A stretch of 64,000 nt of DNA from JBNARI01 sp049718765 (GCA_049718765.1 JBNARI010000007.1:1-64000), one strand, 5' to 3'. Counted from the stretch's first letter, positions 25,452 through 34,554 are shown. Notes: generated from the letters alone by a model not told the origin. Translations and numbers: made by a program.

Positions 25452-26203
25452 TGGCAACGGTTGTGTTCCAGCGCCCGAGGTCACTAAAGGGCGTGGTGAC
25501 CCACTACTGCCCGGGTTGCTCCCACGGAATTGCCCACAGGCTTGTAGCCGAAGCCATAGACAAGTTGGGCATCAGGGAAATCACTGTTGGCGTGGCTTCT
25601 GTGGGCTGCTCCGTACTGGCTTACAACTACTTCGATTGCGACTTCGTACAGGCGGCTCACGGCAGGGCTCCTGCTGTGGCCACTGGCATTAAGCGGGTCA
25701 TTCCCGAAAGGGTGGTGTTCACATACCAGGGAGACGGCGACCTAGCGGCCATAGGCACCGCGGAAATTGTGCATGCCGCGGCCAGAGGTGAAAACATCAC
25801 TGTGATCTTCGTGAACAACGGGATATATGGCATGACCGGTGGCCAAATGGCACCAACCACATTGGTGGGCGAACGCACTACCACCAGCCCTTCGGGCAGA
25901 GAACCTTCCGTAGCCGGCTATCCCATTCGGGTTTGCGAAATGCTGGCAACATTGGAAGGTGCCCACTACGTTGCAAGGGCTTCATTGCACGACCCTGCCA
26001 ACGTGTTGAGGGCGGGGAGGTACGTGCTGAAGGCGTTCCAGTGCCAAATCGAAAGGAAGGGGTTTGCCATTGTGGAGTTGCTTTCGGCATGCCCGACCAA
26101 CTGGGGCGTAAGGCCCACTGAGGCTCTGGAATTGGTGCGGGACAAGATGATCCCGTTTTTCCCGCTGGGGGAGTTCAAAGGAGGCGCCAAGGGTGAAGCA
26201 TGA
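25451..26203 (+). CDS. 2-oxoacid:ferredoxin oxidoreductase, beta subunit (KorB/VorB type)
   Basis: A 250-residue thiamine-diphosphate-binding subunit. CPGCSHG is the iron-sulfur/ThDP-associated motif. HGRAPAVATGIKR and the ThDP-Mg site GDGDLAAIGTAE with VNNGIYGMTGGQMAPTT are characteristic. The ATG overlaps the alpha stop. Together with the alpha, gamma and delta genes this makes a complete Kor/Vor-type enzyme. Confidence 0.95.
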   Translation: MATVVFQRPRSLKGVVTHYCPGCSHGIAHRLVAEAIDKLGIREITVGVASVGCSVLAYNYFDCDFVQAAHGRAPAVATGIKRVIPERVVFTYQGDGDLAAIGTAEIVHAAARGENITVIFVNNGIYGMTGGQMAPTTLVGERTTTSPSGREPSVAGYPIRVCEMLATLEGAHYVARASLHDPANVLRAGRYVLKAFQCQIERKGFAIVELLSACPTNWGVRPTEALELVRDKMIPFFPLGEFKGGAKGEA

Positions 26204-26735
26204 AATCATCATCGCCGGGTTTGGTGGCCAAGGTGTAATGGTTGCTGGAGAACTGCTGGCGTATGGAGGCATGCTGGAAGGCAAAAAGGTGTCTTGGCTG
26301 CCATCGTATGGTCCCGAAATGAGGGGTGGCACTGCAAACTGCTCAGTGGTGGTATCTGACACTGAGATTGCCTCGCCCCTGGTAACCGAGCCCACAGCTG
26401 TGGTGGTGATGAACAGGCCTTCCCTGGACAAGTTCGAAGACTGGCTGGTGCTTGGGGGCGTCTTGGTGGTCAACACTTCATTGGTTAACAGGGATCCTGT
26501 CAGGCCCGATTTAGATATTGTGAAAGTGCCGTGCAACGAAATCGCTTACCGCCTTGGACTGGACAAGGTGGCGAATATGGTTGCCCTAGGCGCCCTAATA
26601 GCCCGTACCGGAGTGGTGCAACTTGACTCAATTGAACAGGCACTGCGGAAACTGTTTCCTCCCAACAGGCAGAATCTGATACCATTGAATTTGCAGGCGC
26701 TTCGGAAAGGGGTCGAGTTGGGGAAGGAGGGGTGA
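26193..26735 (+). CDS. 2-oxoacid:ferredoxin oxidoreductase, gamma subunit (KorC/VorC type)
   Basis: A 180-residue subunit with FGGQGVMVAGELLAYGG, SYGPEMRGGTANCSVVVSD and ALGALIARTG, the hallmarks of the gamma domain that helps bind CoA. GTG 26193 overlaps the end of the beta gene by 11 bases and follows AAAGGAGG. It completes the operon. Confidence 0.95.
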   Translation: MKHEIIIAGFGGQGVMVAGELLAYGGMLEGKKVSWLPSYGPEMRGGTANCSVVVSDTEIASPLVTEPTAVVVMNRPSLDKFEDWLVLGGVLVVNTSLVNRDPVRPDLDIVKVPCNEIAYRLGLDKVANMVALGALIARTGVVQLDSIEQALRKLFPPNRQNLIPLNLQALRKGVELGKEG

Positions 26736-26748
26736 GGCTGTTACCGGG

Positions 26749-27459
26749 ATGACGGAGAAACAGGTCCAGGTAAACGAGTTGGAGGAGATTATAAGCAAGC
26801 TGCAGGGGGTTTTGTCTTGCAGGGTAATTGTGAACGACTGGGGCGCCATAGAGGAGATTCACGTACTGGCTTCCGCTGAAAAGAACCCGAAGCAACTGGT
26901 TAGGGACATCGAGAGTGCCCTTGCTGCGAAATGGGGGATAAAGCTTGACCACAGGAAAATTAGCGTGGCCCAGCTTGAACCCGATGCTGTTCTGCGGGGC
27001 ATAGAGCGCGTGCAGCTATGGGAGTTGACTGTCACAAATAACGTCACCACGAATCAGATGCAGGTTTCTGTAATCGTTTCCGACTGTGGCAAGAAGCTGA
27101 GGGGAGTGGCTGAGGGTCTTGCCCTTTCAAGGGACGCCTCGAACAAGCTTGTAGCGGTGGCTGCCGTGGAGGCGGTCAACAGCTCTCTCAAGGAGCCGTA
27201 CCGGTTCACCCTGGAAGATACCTTCACCGTCACGACACCCCACGGCCGGAGCGTGGTTGTATCCATAGTAGGTCTTGTGGGTGCCCCTTCCGAAACGGGT
27301 TTGCTTGTGGGAAGCTCAATTGTGAAGGGTGAGGGGTTCCAGGCTTGCGTGAAGTCTGTCCTGGATGCCATCAACAGGAAGATTGGGTACTTGCCGAGGA
27401 AATGGGAGTCCGTGTTGGAAAACGTTGAGCCAGAGGCTACCCACGAGGTGGTCAAATGA
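26749..27459 (+). CDS. Conserved-looking protein of unknown function
   Basis: A 236-residue soluble protein I cannot assign. The N-terminal half (LEEIISKLQGVLSCRVIVND, EEIHVLASAEKNPKQLVRDI) suggests an alpha/beta fold and reads like a conserved clostridial family. The second half (LRGVAEGLALSRDASNKLVA, VVVSIVGLVGAP) looks like a second alpha/beta domain. There is no signal peptide or membrane helix. It sits 13 bases after the oxidoreductase gamma gene and overlaps the NUDIX gene by four bases, so it is co-transcribed with one or both. Confidence 0.75.
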   Translation: MTEKQVQVNELEEIISKLQGVLSCRVIVNDWGAIEEIHVLASAEKNPKQLVRDIESALAAKWGIKLDHRKISVAQLEPDAVLRGIERVQLWELTVTNNVTTNQMQVSVIVSDCGKKLRGVAEGLALSRDASNKLVAVAAVEAVNSSLKEPYRFTLEDTFTVTTPHGRSVVVSIVGLVGAPSETGLLVGSSIVKGEGFQACVKSVLDAINRKIGYLPRKWESVLENVEPEATHEVVK

Positions 27460-27992
27460 TTGAAGAGCGTCTGGAATCGGAGTTAGTATACCAGGGTAAA
27501 ATATTGCGCCTGAGGCGGGATAAGGTGCTCCTAGCCAACGGCAGAGTTGCGCTGCGAGAAGTTGTGGAACACCCTGGAGCAGTTGGCATTATTGCTACCG
27601 AAGGGGACCAAGTGGTGCTTGTTAAACAGTATCGGTACCCGGTCGGAGCAGAGCTGCTGGAGATACCTGCTGGAAAGCTTGAACCGGGGGAGTCACCCGA
27701 CGAGTGCGCCCGAAGGGAATTGAGGGAGGAGACAGGACTCCTCGCGTCACGCCTTGAACACTTGTGCAGCTTTCATACAAGCCCAGGCTTTTCCGACGAG
27801 ATGTTGCACTTGTTTTGGGCTTCAGAGTTGAATCGCGCTTGGCCCGACCCAGACGGTGACGAGCAACTAGTGGTAGAAAGGCTCACCATCGCTGAGGCAA
27901 AGCGCCTGATATACGCTGGGGAGATCAGGGATGCAAAGACCATAACTGCAGTGCTCCTGCTAGAGGACATACTCAAGGCTCGCGGCGCATAG
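27456..27992 (+). CDS. nudF: NUDIX hydrolase, ADP-ribose pyrophosphatase type
   Basis: A 178-residue NUDIX enzyme. The NUDIX box, from GKLEPGESPDECARRELREE through TGLLA, has all the conserved Gly, Glu and Arg residues that bind the metal. HPGAVGIIA and VKQYRYPVGAELLEIPAG upstream and FHTSPGFSDEMLHLF downstream are typical of ADP-ribose pyrophosphatases. It overlaps the previous gene by four bases and lies five bases before spoIIM, a common clostridial order. Confidence 0.93.
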   Translation: MIEERLESELVYQGKILRLRRDKVLLANGRVALREVVEHPGAVGIIATEGDQVVLVKQYRYPVGAELLEIPAGKLEPGESPDECARRELREETGLLASRLEHLCSFHTSPGFSDEMLHLFWASELNRAWPDPDGDEQLVVERLTIAEAKRLIYAGEIRDAKTITAVLLLEDILKARGA

Positions 27993-27996
27993 CATT

Positions 27997-28695
27997 TTGG
28001 TTGATGAGGAAGGGCAAAAGGGGGCAGTACCCGGACCTGTCCGGGAGCGCCGATTGAGCAAAGGTTATCTTAACAACCTTTTTGAACACGTGGCCCGAGC
28101 TTGGGTTTGTCTACTGGTGGTTGCTGCAGTCTTCGTTTGCGGCACGTGTGCGGGAGCTTACTGCGTGAGACTTGCCGATGCCGAGGAGCTTGAGGAGCTC
28201 AGCAGTTACGTTTCGGTTTTCGTGGGAAGGCTGGGCTCCGCAGACTTTGAACTGTCACCCCTTGTAACTTTCTATGCAAGTGTGGCCCAGGTACTGCGGA
28301 CGATTTTTTTCGTCTGGCTGCTCGGGGTGACGGTCGTTGGCATCCCTGCTGTTTGGGCAGCGGTTTTCGTTAGGGGCTTTGCCAGTGGGTTCAGTGTTGC
28401 GTTCCTGGCCGAGGAGATGGGCGTTGGCGGGGTTGTGTTTGCTGCGTGCGCTATACTCCCCCAAAGCCTCTTCCTCGTGTCCGGTCTTGTGCTTGCTGGG
28501 ACTTTGGCCACTTGGTTTTCCTGGCGGATATTGCAGCAAAGGAAGGCCGGAAGGAAGATGGATTTCCTGGGAGAGTTCATGGGGTACACTTCGCTTTTTG
28601 CGGCTTGCGCAGCCCTATCGCTGCTGGGCAGCCTAGTGGAGGGGTGGATAACGCCCCTCCTTATGAAGGTGGGGTCAAGTTTTATTGCCAGGTGA
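27997..28695 (+). CDS. spoIIM: Stage II sporulation protein M
   Basis: A 232-residue polytopic membrane protein of the SpoIIDMP complex that drives septal peptidoglycan remodelling and engulfment. Hydrophobic helices include VCLLVVAAVFVCGTCAGAY, FFVWLLGVTVVGIPAVWAA and VFAACAILPQSLFLVSGLVL. FVRGFASGFSVAFLAEEMG is a SpoIIM signature. TTG 27997 is the likely start. Its 3' end overlaps the convergent dacF gene by 14 bases. Confidence 0.92.
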   Translation: MVDEEGQKGAVPGPVRERRLSKGYLNNLFEHVARAWVCLLVVAAVFVCGTCAGAYCVRLADAEELEELSSYVSVFVGRLGSADFELSPLVTFYASVAQVLRTIFFVWLLGVTVVGIPAVWAAVFVRGFASGFSVAFLAEEMGVGGVVFAACAILPQSLFLVSGLVLAGTLATWFSWRILQQRKAGRKMDFLGEFMGYTSLFAACAALSLLGSLVEGWITPLLMKVGSSFIAR

Positions 28696-29836
28696 TGAGC
28701 TTCCTGAGGAATTTCAGGAAGGTGCCCACCAGGGATATCTGGGGAACGTCTTCTGCTGCCAGGAGGTCCACCCTTTTCACTTCTTGTTTGCCTTTCAGTA
28801 GTATGGCTTGCCCTACTTTCTGCCCCTTCTTTACAGGCGCTGGAATGGACTGGGGCAAGTCGTACTTTACCGACACAGTGCCCTCTTCTCCTTTCCTAAC
28901 GGTGAGTGCCAGGTCGGCTGAGGCGACAACTGCCACCGAAGTCTTGGCGCCTTTGGTTACCACCACTGAAGCCACCTGGGCTTGCTTTGAGCCGAATTCC
29001 ACTGCGGTGAAGTTGGCAAAGCCATAGTTGAGTAGCTTGGTGGCATCGTTGAACCGCGCTTGCGAAGACGGCGCGCCCATGACAACTGCTATCAGCCTGG
29101 TGTTGCCCCGCTTTGCGGTGGCAGCAACGCAATATCCAGCCTTGCTGGTGCTTCCCGTCTTGAGGCCGTCGCACCCGGGGTAAAACACCAGAAGCTTGTT
29201 GGGATTGTACAGGTCAAACTTGCCCTCCCTGAACTTTTCATGGTATATCTTGGTAAGCTCAAGCACTCCTGGCACTGAGACCGCGTACTTGCTAAGCAAG
29301 GCAACGTCATAGGCAGTGGTGTAGTGGTCTGGATGATCCAGGCCATGGCAGTTGACGAAGTTGGTGTCCTTCATTCCGAGGCTGCGAGCCTTTTCGTTCA
29401 TGAGTTTGACGAACTGATCCTCTGTGCCTGCCACATGCTCGGCTACCACCACGGCTGCGTCGTTGGCTGAACCCACCACCATTGCCTTGAGCCAATCTGA
29501 CAGCTTGAAAGTCTCCCCTGGCTCAGTGTACACCTCGCTTCCCCCAAGGTCCCACGCGTTTTCTGAAGCTGAAACCTGATCGTCCACGGACACCTTGCCT
29601 GAGTTTACTGCCTCCATTGCGAGCACCAGGGTCATGACCTTGGTAATGCTTGCAGGTGCTTTGCGCACATGAGCGGCCTTCTCAAAGAGCACCTCTCCCG
29701 ACTGGGGTTCGAGGAGCACTGCGCACTCTGACTCTATCTTCAGTTCCTGGGCAAGCGCGCTGCGCTGTCCGAGGAAGGACGCCGTACAAACCAGAAACGC
29801 AATTAGTGCGGCTGCTGCGGCGAACTTCGGCTTCAC
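28682..29836 (-). CDS. dacF: D-alanyl-D-alanine carboxypeptidase (DacF type)
   Basis: A 384-residue low-molecular-weight penicillin-binding protein. A signal peptide (ALIAFLVCTASFLGQRSALA) leads into the peptidase domain. The catalytic SITK is at about S63-K66, SAN near residue 119, and KTGS in LKTGSTSKAGYC. A C-terminal PBP5-like domain follows. It trims D-alanine from peptidoglycan pentapeptides, in spore formers often during cortex formation. GTG start at 29836. In Bacillus dacF heads the spoIIA operon; here it is on the opposite strand near it. Confidence 0.94.
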   Translation of the reverse strand: MKPKFAAAAALIAFLVCTASFLGQRSALAQELKIESECAVLLEPQSGEVLFEKAAHVRKAPASITKVMTLVLAMEAVNSGKVSVDDQVSASENAWDLGGSEVYTEPGETFKLSDWLKAMVVGSANDAAVVVAEHVAGTEDQFVKLMNEKARSLGMKDTNFVNCHGLDHPDHYTTAYDVALLSKYAVSVPGVLELTKIYHEKFREGKFDLYNPNKLLVFYPGCDGLKTGSTSKAGYCVAATAKRGNTRLIAVVMGAPSSQARFNDATKLLNYGFANFTAVEFGSKQAQVASVVVTKGAKTSVAVVASADLALTVRKGEEGTVSVKYDLPQSIPAPVKKGQKVGQAILLKGKQEVKRVDLLAAEDVPQISLVGTFLKFLRKLITWQ

Positions 29837-30030
29837 AACGGTAACCCCCCAGTTTCCCAGCTCAGGTCGTCGTGATTAATTTTCCCACCGTGATGCTATT
29901 CATGCAGAATAAGCCCGACTTTCTTGACATATTAATGTCTAGGGAAAAGCACGGTTCTTAGGAAGGATTTTCCGTCAACGGCTAGAAAATTACTTTATGT
30001 GAAGGCCTTCGGAGAGAGGAGGCGTGCTCG

Positions 30031-30915
30031 TTGGACCCCTTAATTAGCGAGTTCATCGACTACTTGAGCACCGAAAAGGGCTTGGCGTTAAACACTCTGG
30101 AGTCTTACGGGCGTGACCTAAAGCAATATCAGGACTACCTCAAGTCCGATGGCGCTTCGATTTCTGACGTGTCCCGCGCCAAGGTGATAGACTACCTGCT
30201 TTACCTTCAAAAACAGGGCAAGGCGACCGCAACTATTGCGCGCAGGCTTGCGGCGCTCAGGGCGTTTTACCAATTCCTGGTGAGGCAGAAGAGGCTTGAA
30301 CACGATCCCACGGCCGACCTCGAATCTCCCAGGCTGGAAAGGCGACTGCCCAACGTGCTGACTGTGAAAGAAGTAGAGGCTTTGTTGAGACAACCGTCCA
30401 CGGGTGATCCGGCGGGACTTCGCGACAAGGCCATGCTGGAACTGCTATATGCCACGGGAATTCGGGTGTCCGAACTGATTTCCTTGAACGTGGGCGATAT
30501 CGATTTGACCATGGAGTATTTGAGGTGCACGGGCAAGGGAGCCAAGGAGCGCCTGATACCCGTGGGCTCTGTCGCGGTAAGGTACGTCAAGGAGTATTTG
30601 GCTCACGGTAGGCCTAAACTGGTGTGCGACGCCAACGAACAGGCCCTGTTTGTAAATCATCACGGCAAACGCCTCACAAGGCAAGGATTCTGGAAAATAG
30701 TGAAGAAGTATGCTTCCAGGGCCAGGATAAACAAAGACATCACTCCTCACACTTTGAGGCATTCCTTTGCCACTCACCTGCTGGAAAACGGCGCTGACCT
30801 CAGGTCAGTTCAGGAAATGCTGGGGCATGCAGACATCTCCACCACTCAAGTGTACACCCACCTCACCAAGGGGAGACTGAAGGAAGTGTACGCCCGCGCA
30901 CACCCCAGGGCATAG
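30031..30915 (+). CDS. xerD: Tyrosine recombinase XerD
   Basis: A 294-residue site-specific recombinase that resolves chromosome dimers at dif. The N-terminal SAM-like domain (FIDYLSTEKGLALNTLESYG) is followed by the catalytic domain with Arg in ATGIRVSELISL, HTLRHSFATHLL, LGHADISTTQ and the nucleophile Tyr in VYTHL. TTG 30031 begins MDPLISEFIDYL after AGAGAGGAGG. It lies between dacF and spoIIAA, a usual clostridial position for this gene. Confidence 0.96.
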   Translation: MDPLISEFIDYLSTEKGLALNTLESYGRDLKQYQDYLKSDGASISDVSRAKVIDYLLYLQKQGKATATIARRLAALRAFYQFLVRQKRLEHDPTADLESPRLERRLPNVLTVKEVEALLRQPSTGDPAGLRDKAMLELLYATGIRVSELISLNVGDIDLTMEYLRCTGKGAKERLIPVGSVAVRYVKEYLAHGRPKLVCDANEQALFVNHHGKRLTRQGFWKIVKKYASRARINKDITPHTLRHSFATHLLENGADLRSVQEMLGHADISTTQVYTHLTKGRLKEVYARAHPRA

Positions 30916-30928
30916 AGGCCAAAAACCG

Positions 30929-30957
30929 GCGGGCTCCGGAACGACACCGGGGCCCGC
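30929..30957 (+). terminator. Hairpin terminator after xerD
   Basis: GCGGGCTCCGG (30929-30939) pairs with CCGGGGCCCGC (30947-30957), eleven pairs with one G-T wobble, around a seven-base loop. The following TTAACTGTTT is moderately T-rich. It lies 14 bases after xerD. Confidence 0.7.
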
Positions 30958-31042
30958 TTAACTGTTTGCCAAGCACTTCCACCAGTTGTCACGTGGGCCC
31001 AAATGGGATATATTGGGAGACGTGACAGGAGGAGGAAACATC

Positions 31043-31396
31043 ATGGTAGAGCTTGAATGGGTTGGCGACGTCTTGGTGGTAAGGCCCCTTGGGGACTTGG
31101 ATTTGTCCACGGCCCCTGCGTTCAGGACGTTGGTGGACAGGGAGTTAGATCGAAGGCGTCCAAGTAACATTGTTGTAGACCTGAGCAAGGTGTGCTTCAT
31201 GGACAGTTCTGGCCTTGGCGCAATCCTTGGCAGGTTCAGGAGAATTCAATCCAGGGGCCGCAGGATGTGGCTTATTGCTCCGCAACCTACCGTGAGGTCT
31301 ATACTGGAGCTGTCAGGGCTTGCGAAGCTCGTCACGGTATTTACCTCTGGAGAGGAGTGCTTCAGGAGGGTCTTGGGGGATGGGGGTGAGGGTTGA
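31043..31396 (+). CDS. spoIIAA: Anti-anti-sigma factor SpoIIAA
   Basis: A 117-residue STAS-domain protein that releases sigma F from SpoIIAB in the forespore. FMDSSGLGAILGRF carries the serine (about S56) that SpoIIAB phosphorylates and SpoIIE dephosphorylates. ATG 31043 follows a strong AGGAGGAGGAAA at 31028-31037. Its stop overlaps the spoIIAB start. Confidence 0.96.
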   Translation: MVELEWVGDVLVVRPLGDLDLSTAPAFRTLVDRELDRRRPSNIVVDLSKVCFMDSSGLGAILGRFRRIQSRGRRMWLIAPQPTVRSILELSGLAKLVTVFTSGEECFRRVLGDGGEG

Positions 31397-31824
31397 TGGT
31401 GAACAACCATATGAAGCTTGAGATGCCCAACCTCGCTGAGAATGTGGGGGTAGCTCGAGTTGCCGTGGCCACCTTTGCAGCTCAACTGGACTTTGGCCTT
31501 CCGGAGATAGAGGAGATAAAGGTGGCTGTTTCAGAAGCGGTTTCCAACGTGGTGCTCCACGCGTATCCTGGCTCCACTGGCCTGTTTTGGCTTCGGGCAT
31601 GGCTACAGGATGACGGACTTGGAGTGGAAGTGTCTGACCAGGGAGTTGGGATTGCAGACGTGAACCTTGCCCGCCAGGCATCTTTCACCACTAAACCGGA
31701 CAGGATGGGCCTTGGCTTCGTGTTCATGGAGTCGTTCATGGACTCCCTGGAGGTAAGCTCGGAAGTGGGTAAGGGCACCACGGTCAGAATGTTCAAGAGG
31801 AGAAGGCAGGGTGCTGGGAGTTGA
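31396..31824 (+). CDS. spoIIAB: Anti-sigma F factor and serine kinase SpoIIAB
   Basis: A 142-residue GHKL-type kinase that holds sigma F inactive and phosphorylates SpoIIAA. The N box is EIKVAVSEAVSNVVLHAYPG, and the G1/G2 segments are DQGVGIAD and DRMGLGFVFMESFMD. ATG 31396 overlaps the spoIIAA stop (TGATG), and the end overlaps sigF, consistent with tightly coupled expression. Confidence 0.96.
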   Translation: MVNNHMKLEMPNLAENVGVARVAVATFAAQLDFGLPEIEEIKVAVSEAVSNVVLHAYPGSTGLFWLRAWLQDDGLGVEVSDQGVGIADVNLARQASFTTKPDRMGLGFVFMESFMDSLEVSSEVGKGTTVRMFKRRRQGAGS

Positions 31825-32530
31825 AGTTAGGATGAGCCAGCAGCTTTCAGAGTCCCAGACCCGGGAGCTGATTCGCCTTTGCAAAACGGGTAATCTTGAA
31901 GCCAGGCGGCAGCTTATAGAGGCAAACCTGGGACTGGTTAGGGCTGTGGTGAGCAGGTTCAGGGGCCCTGACCTGGAAGACCTTTTCCAAGTGGGATGCC
32001 TCGGGCTGATCAAGGCGGTGGACAGGTTTGACCCGGGAAGGGGTACCAAGTTTTCCACTTACGCTTTCCCGTTGATCCTGGGTGAAGTGAGGAAGTACCT
32101 CAGGGACAACTGGCAGGAGGGTGCACCGCGCAGGCTCAAGCAAATATGGTGCAAGGCCAGACAAGTTGAGCAGCGTCTCACAAATCAACTGGGTAGACCT
32201 GCTAGCTTCAGAGAAGTGGCAGAGGAGATGGGGATTCCACCTGAAGAACTTGTGGCGTCCATGGAAGCGTGTGCCCAAGCCCTTGCCCTCGAAGAGGAGG
32301 TTCTGCATACCAGCCGTTTGCCAGAGCAACAAGGGGCTATAGAGGAGCGAGTGGCGCTATGGGAGTGCTTGAACGCCCTGGAAGAACGGGAGCGCAGGCT
32401 GTTGCTCTGGAGGTTCTTCGTAGGTAAGACCCAGTCGGAAATTGCAGATTCAATTGGACTGTCCCAGGCACAGGTGTCACGTATGGAATGGCAGGCCTTG
32501 CGTAAGCTCAGGCAGGGCTTGAGCTGCTAG
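31811..32530 (+). CDS. sigF: RNA polymerase sigma factor SigF
   Basis: The first forespore-specific sigma factor, 239 residues from GTG 31811 or 232 from ATG 31832. Region 2 includes ANLGLVRAVVSRF, DLFQVGCLGLIKAVDRFDP and FSTYAFPLILGEVRKYLRDN. Region 4 has EIADSIGLSQAQVSRMEWQA. It is the last gene of the spoIIA operon. Its final 54 bases overlap the end of the convergent activase gene. Confidence 0.96.
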   Translation: MLGVEVRMSQQLSESQTRELIRLCKTGNLEARRQLIEANLGLVRAVVSRFRGPDLEDLFQVGCLGLIKAVDRFDPGRGTKFSTYAFPLILGEVRKYLRDNWQEGAPRRLKQIWCKARQVEQRLTNQLGRPASFREVAEEMGIPPEELVASMEACAQALALEEEVLHTSRLPEQQGAIEERVALWECLNALEERERRLLLWRFFVGKTQSEIADSIGLSQAQVSRMEWQALRKLRQGLSC

Positions 32531-33472
32531 GTTCCACTTGCCACATTGTGAACCCCACCTTGCCTGTACTTGGCCGTTGAGCCTCAGCTCCACTATCTCG
32601 CAACCGTTAGCGCAATCCTCACACTGGAAGCCGGTAGTGGCAAGGCTACGGTCCGCAACTTCGAATCCTCTGAAGTTGGTGCAGCCCCGGACGTGCCTGA
32701 GGGCGAGAAGCGCCGCTCCGATGGCGCCCATAAGTTTAAAATGGGGTGGCACCACCACCGGGAATCCCAAGTATTCCTCGAAAGAGCGCCTGATGCCTAC
32801 GTTGGCCGCCACTCCTCCTTGGAAGAACACCGGTGGGCGTATTTGTTTTCCCCGTGCCACTGTTGCCATGTAGTTGAGGACTAGGGCGTTGCAAAGCCCC
32901 TTCAATATGTCTGGCACTGGATGCCCTGCTTGTTGCTTGTGAATCATATCAGATTCTGCAAATACAGCACATCTGCCAGCGATTCTAACAGGGTTGGTGG
33001 ATTTCAAGGCTAGCTCTCCCAACTGCTCAATGGAGATGCCCAGGCGCGCTGCTTGCCTGTCCAGAAAAGAACCAGTCCCCGCTGCGCAAACGCTGTTCAT
33101 GGCGAAGTCAACCACGACTGAGTTGGACAGGATAATGATCTTGGAGTCCTGTCCCCCGATTTCGATGATTGTTCTAACGCTGGGCATCTGGTGAATGGCA
33201 GCAAGGGCGTGGCACGTGATTTCATTTCGCACTACGTCTGCACCGCACACGATGCTGGCCAGTACGCGCCCGCTTCCAGTGGTGCCGCAACCTGCAATCC
33301 AGGCGCAGCTGCCGGTCGCCTGCCGGAGGCTGGCCAGGGCCTCCTGTATGGCGCGAACAGGATTTCCCTTCGTGAGAAGGTACTCCCCAGCGACCACTTG
33401 CCCTGTGGGGTCGATCAGAACAGCGTCTGTGCTTACTGACCCTACGTCTATTCCAAGGTACAGTTTCTCCAC
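32477..33472 (-). CDS. 2-hydroxyacyl-CoA dehydratase activase-like ATPase
   Basis: A 331-residue ASKHA-fold ATPase of the BadF/BadG/HgdC family. LGIDVGSVSTDAVLID is the phosphate loop. CAAGTGSFLD and GRCAVFAESDMI supply the cysteines that in HgdC bind the [4Fe-4S] cluster shared by the dimer. Such proteins use ATP to push an electron into a partner dehydratase. Two partner-like genes lie directly upstream on the same strand. The substrate is unknown. Its 3' end overlaps convergent sigF by 54 bases. Confidence 0.88.
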   Translation of the reverse strand: MEKLYLGIDVGSVSTDAVLIDPTGQVVAGEYLLTKGNPVRAIQEALASLRQATGSCAWIAGCGTTGSGRVLASIVCGADVVRNEITCHALAAIHQMPSVRTIIEIGGQDSKIIILSNSVVVDFAMNSVCAAGTGSFLDRQAARLGISIEQLGELALKSTNPVRIAGRCAVFAESDMIHKQQAGHPVPDILKGLCNALVLNYMATVARGKQIRPPVFFQGGVAANVGIRRSFEEYLGFPVVVPPHFKLMGAIGAALLALRHVRGCTNFRGFEVADRSLATTGFQCEDCANGCEIVELRLNGQVQARWGSQCGKWNLAAQALPELTQGLPFHT

Positions 33473-34554
33473 CTGTTGCTGCTCCTTTCATGAACCAAGT
33501 CAGCAAACGCCTCAAGCCGGGTATTAAAGCCGACTTCGGCCGTGTGTTCGTCCAAGCTGAGCCTGAGCACTGGCACCCGGTACTCAGCCTCCAGGGACTG
33601 GAGCATGGCACTTGCTGCAATTTCTGGCATGCAGGTGAAAGGCATTACGTGCACTAAGCCATCTACGTTCCTACGACACATGAGTGCTGCCGCTCCTACC
33701 GACTCACGGCCGTGACCCCCGAAAAAGGCTGTGGTGTAGGGTTGGGCTGCCTTCAGGATTTCCTCTTCGAGGTCGTGGGCAGCGCAGACCGGGAACAGGT
33801 TGGATTTCACCCATTCGGAAGCTCTTAGGAACCTAACCACCTGTATGCCCATTGCCCCAAGTTTGCGCTCCACCCCCTTGTTGGCGAAACTGTCCAGGAC
33901 CATGAAAATCTCGCCCACAATCCCCACGACGGGTGGAGCATGGTGGGTCCGGCACCTGGGCACCTGCCTCATTTGACACAGGCACTCCTGCCATACCGAG
34001 CTGATGTCTCTTTCGCTTGAAGCCGTATCTAGGCTTTCAAGACCTCCTGCTAGCACCCGGTCCACTGACCCTGGCGCGGCTTCTCGCGCTCTGAGGAGGG
34101 CGGCTGCCCGCTCCAGGTCGTCGATGGCAACGCACTTGAGCCACGCCCCCTTCGTTGCCCGAACAAGCTGACCGAGGGAGACTCCTTTTAGCAGCTTCTT
34201 CAGACTTGCGGCTGTAACGGTCAGACCGCCTGCTGGTGGCTCCAAGATAAGGAATTCCACAGAATGACCCAACGCTGCTAGCACATGGCGTTGGAGCTGA
34301 GCGTAAAAGCCAAAACGGCATGGGCCAATTCCGCCGGCCATGAACACGCTGTCTGCGCCTTGGGATATTCCCTGGATTAGGTTACCCATGGTGAGCTTCA
34401 ACGGGTAACATGCGCTTTCTGGAGCATAACGCGCTCCGAGGGAGGCGGTGTGACTGGAAGTGGGCGGTGGCGGAATTACTTCGTGGCCCAGTTCCCTCAG
34501 GAAGTGCTTGAGCGCAATGTGGAAATTACCGATGTGAGGAAAGGTGATTCTCAT
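33448..34554 (-). CDS. 2-hydroxyacyl-CoA dehydratase superfamily protein
   Basis: A 368-residue protein resembling the dehydratase components encoded with CoA activases (COG3580/COG3581, DUF2229 type). Conserved-looking pieces are YAPESACYPLKLTMGNLIQG, MAGGIGPCRFGFYAQLQ, and LSLDEHTAEVGFNTRLEAF near the end. Cysteines in SACYPLK and GPCRFG could bind an iron-sulfur cluster. It overlaps the activase by 25 bases and the next upstream gene by 29. In other bacteria these parts are often fused in one very long protein. Confidence 0.8.
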   Translation of the reverse strand: MRITFPHIGNFHIALKHFLRELGHEVIPPPPTSSHTASLGARYAPESACYPLKLTMGNLIQGISQGADSVFMAGGIGPCRFGFYAQLQRHVLAALGHSVEFLILEPPAGGLTVTAASLKKLLKGVSLGQLVRATKGAWLKCVAIDDLERAAALLRAREAAPGSVDRVLAGGLESLDTASSERDISSVWQECLCQMRQVPRCRTHHAPPVVGIVGEIFMVLDSFANKGVERKLGAMGIQVVRFLRASEWVKSNLFPVCAAHDLEEEILKAAQPYTTAFFGGHGRESVGAAALMCRRNVDGLVHVMPFTCMPEIAASAMLQSLEAEYRVPVLRLSLDEHTAEVGFNTRLEAFADLVHERSSNRWRNCTLE

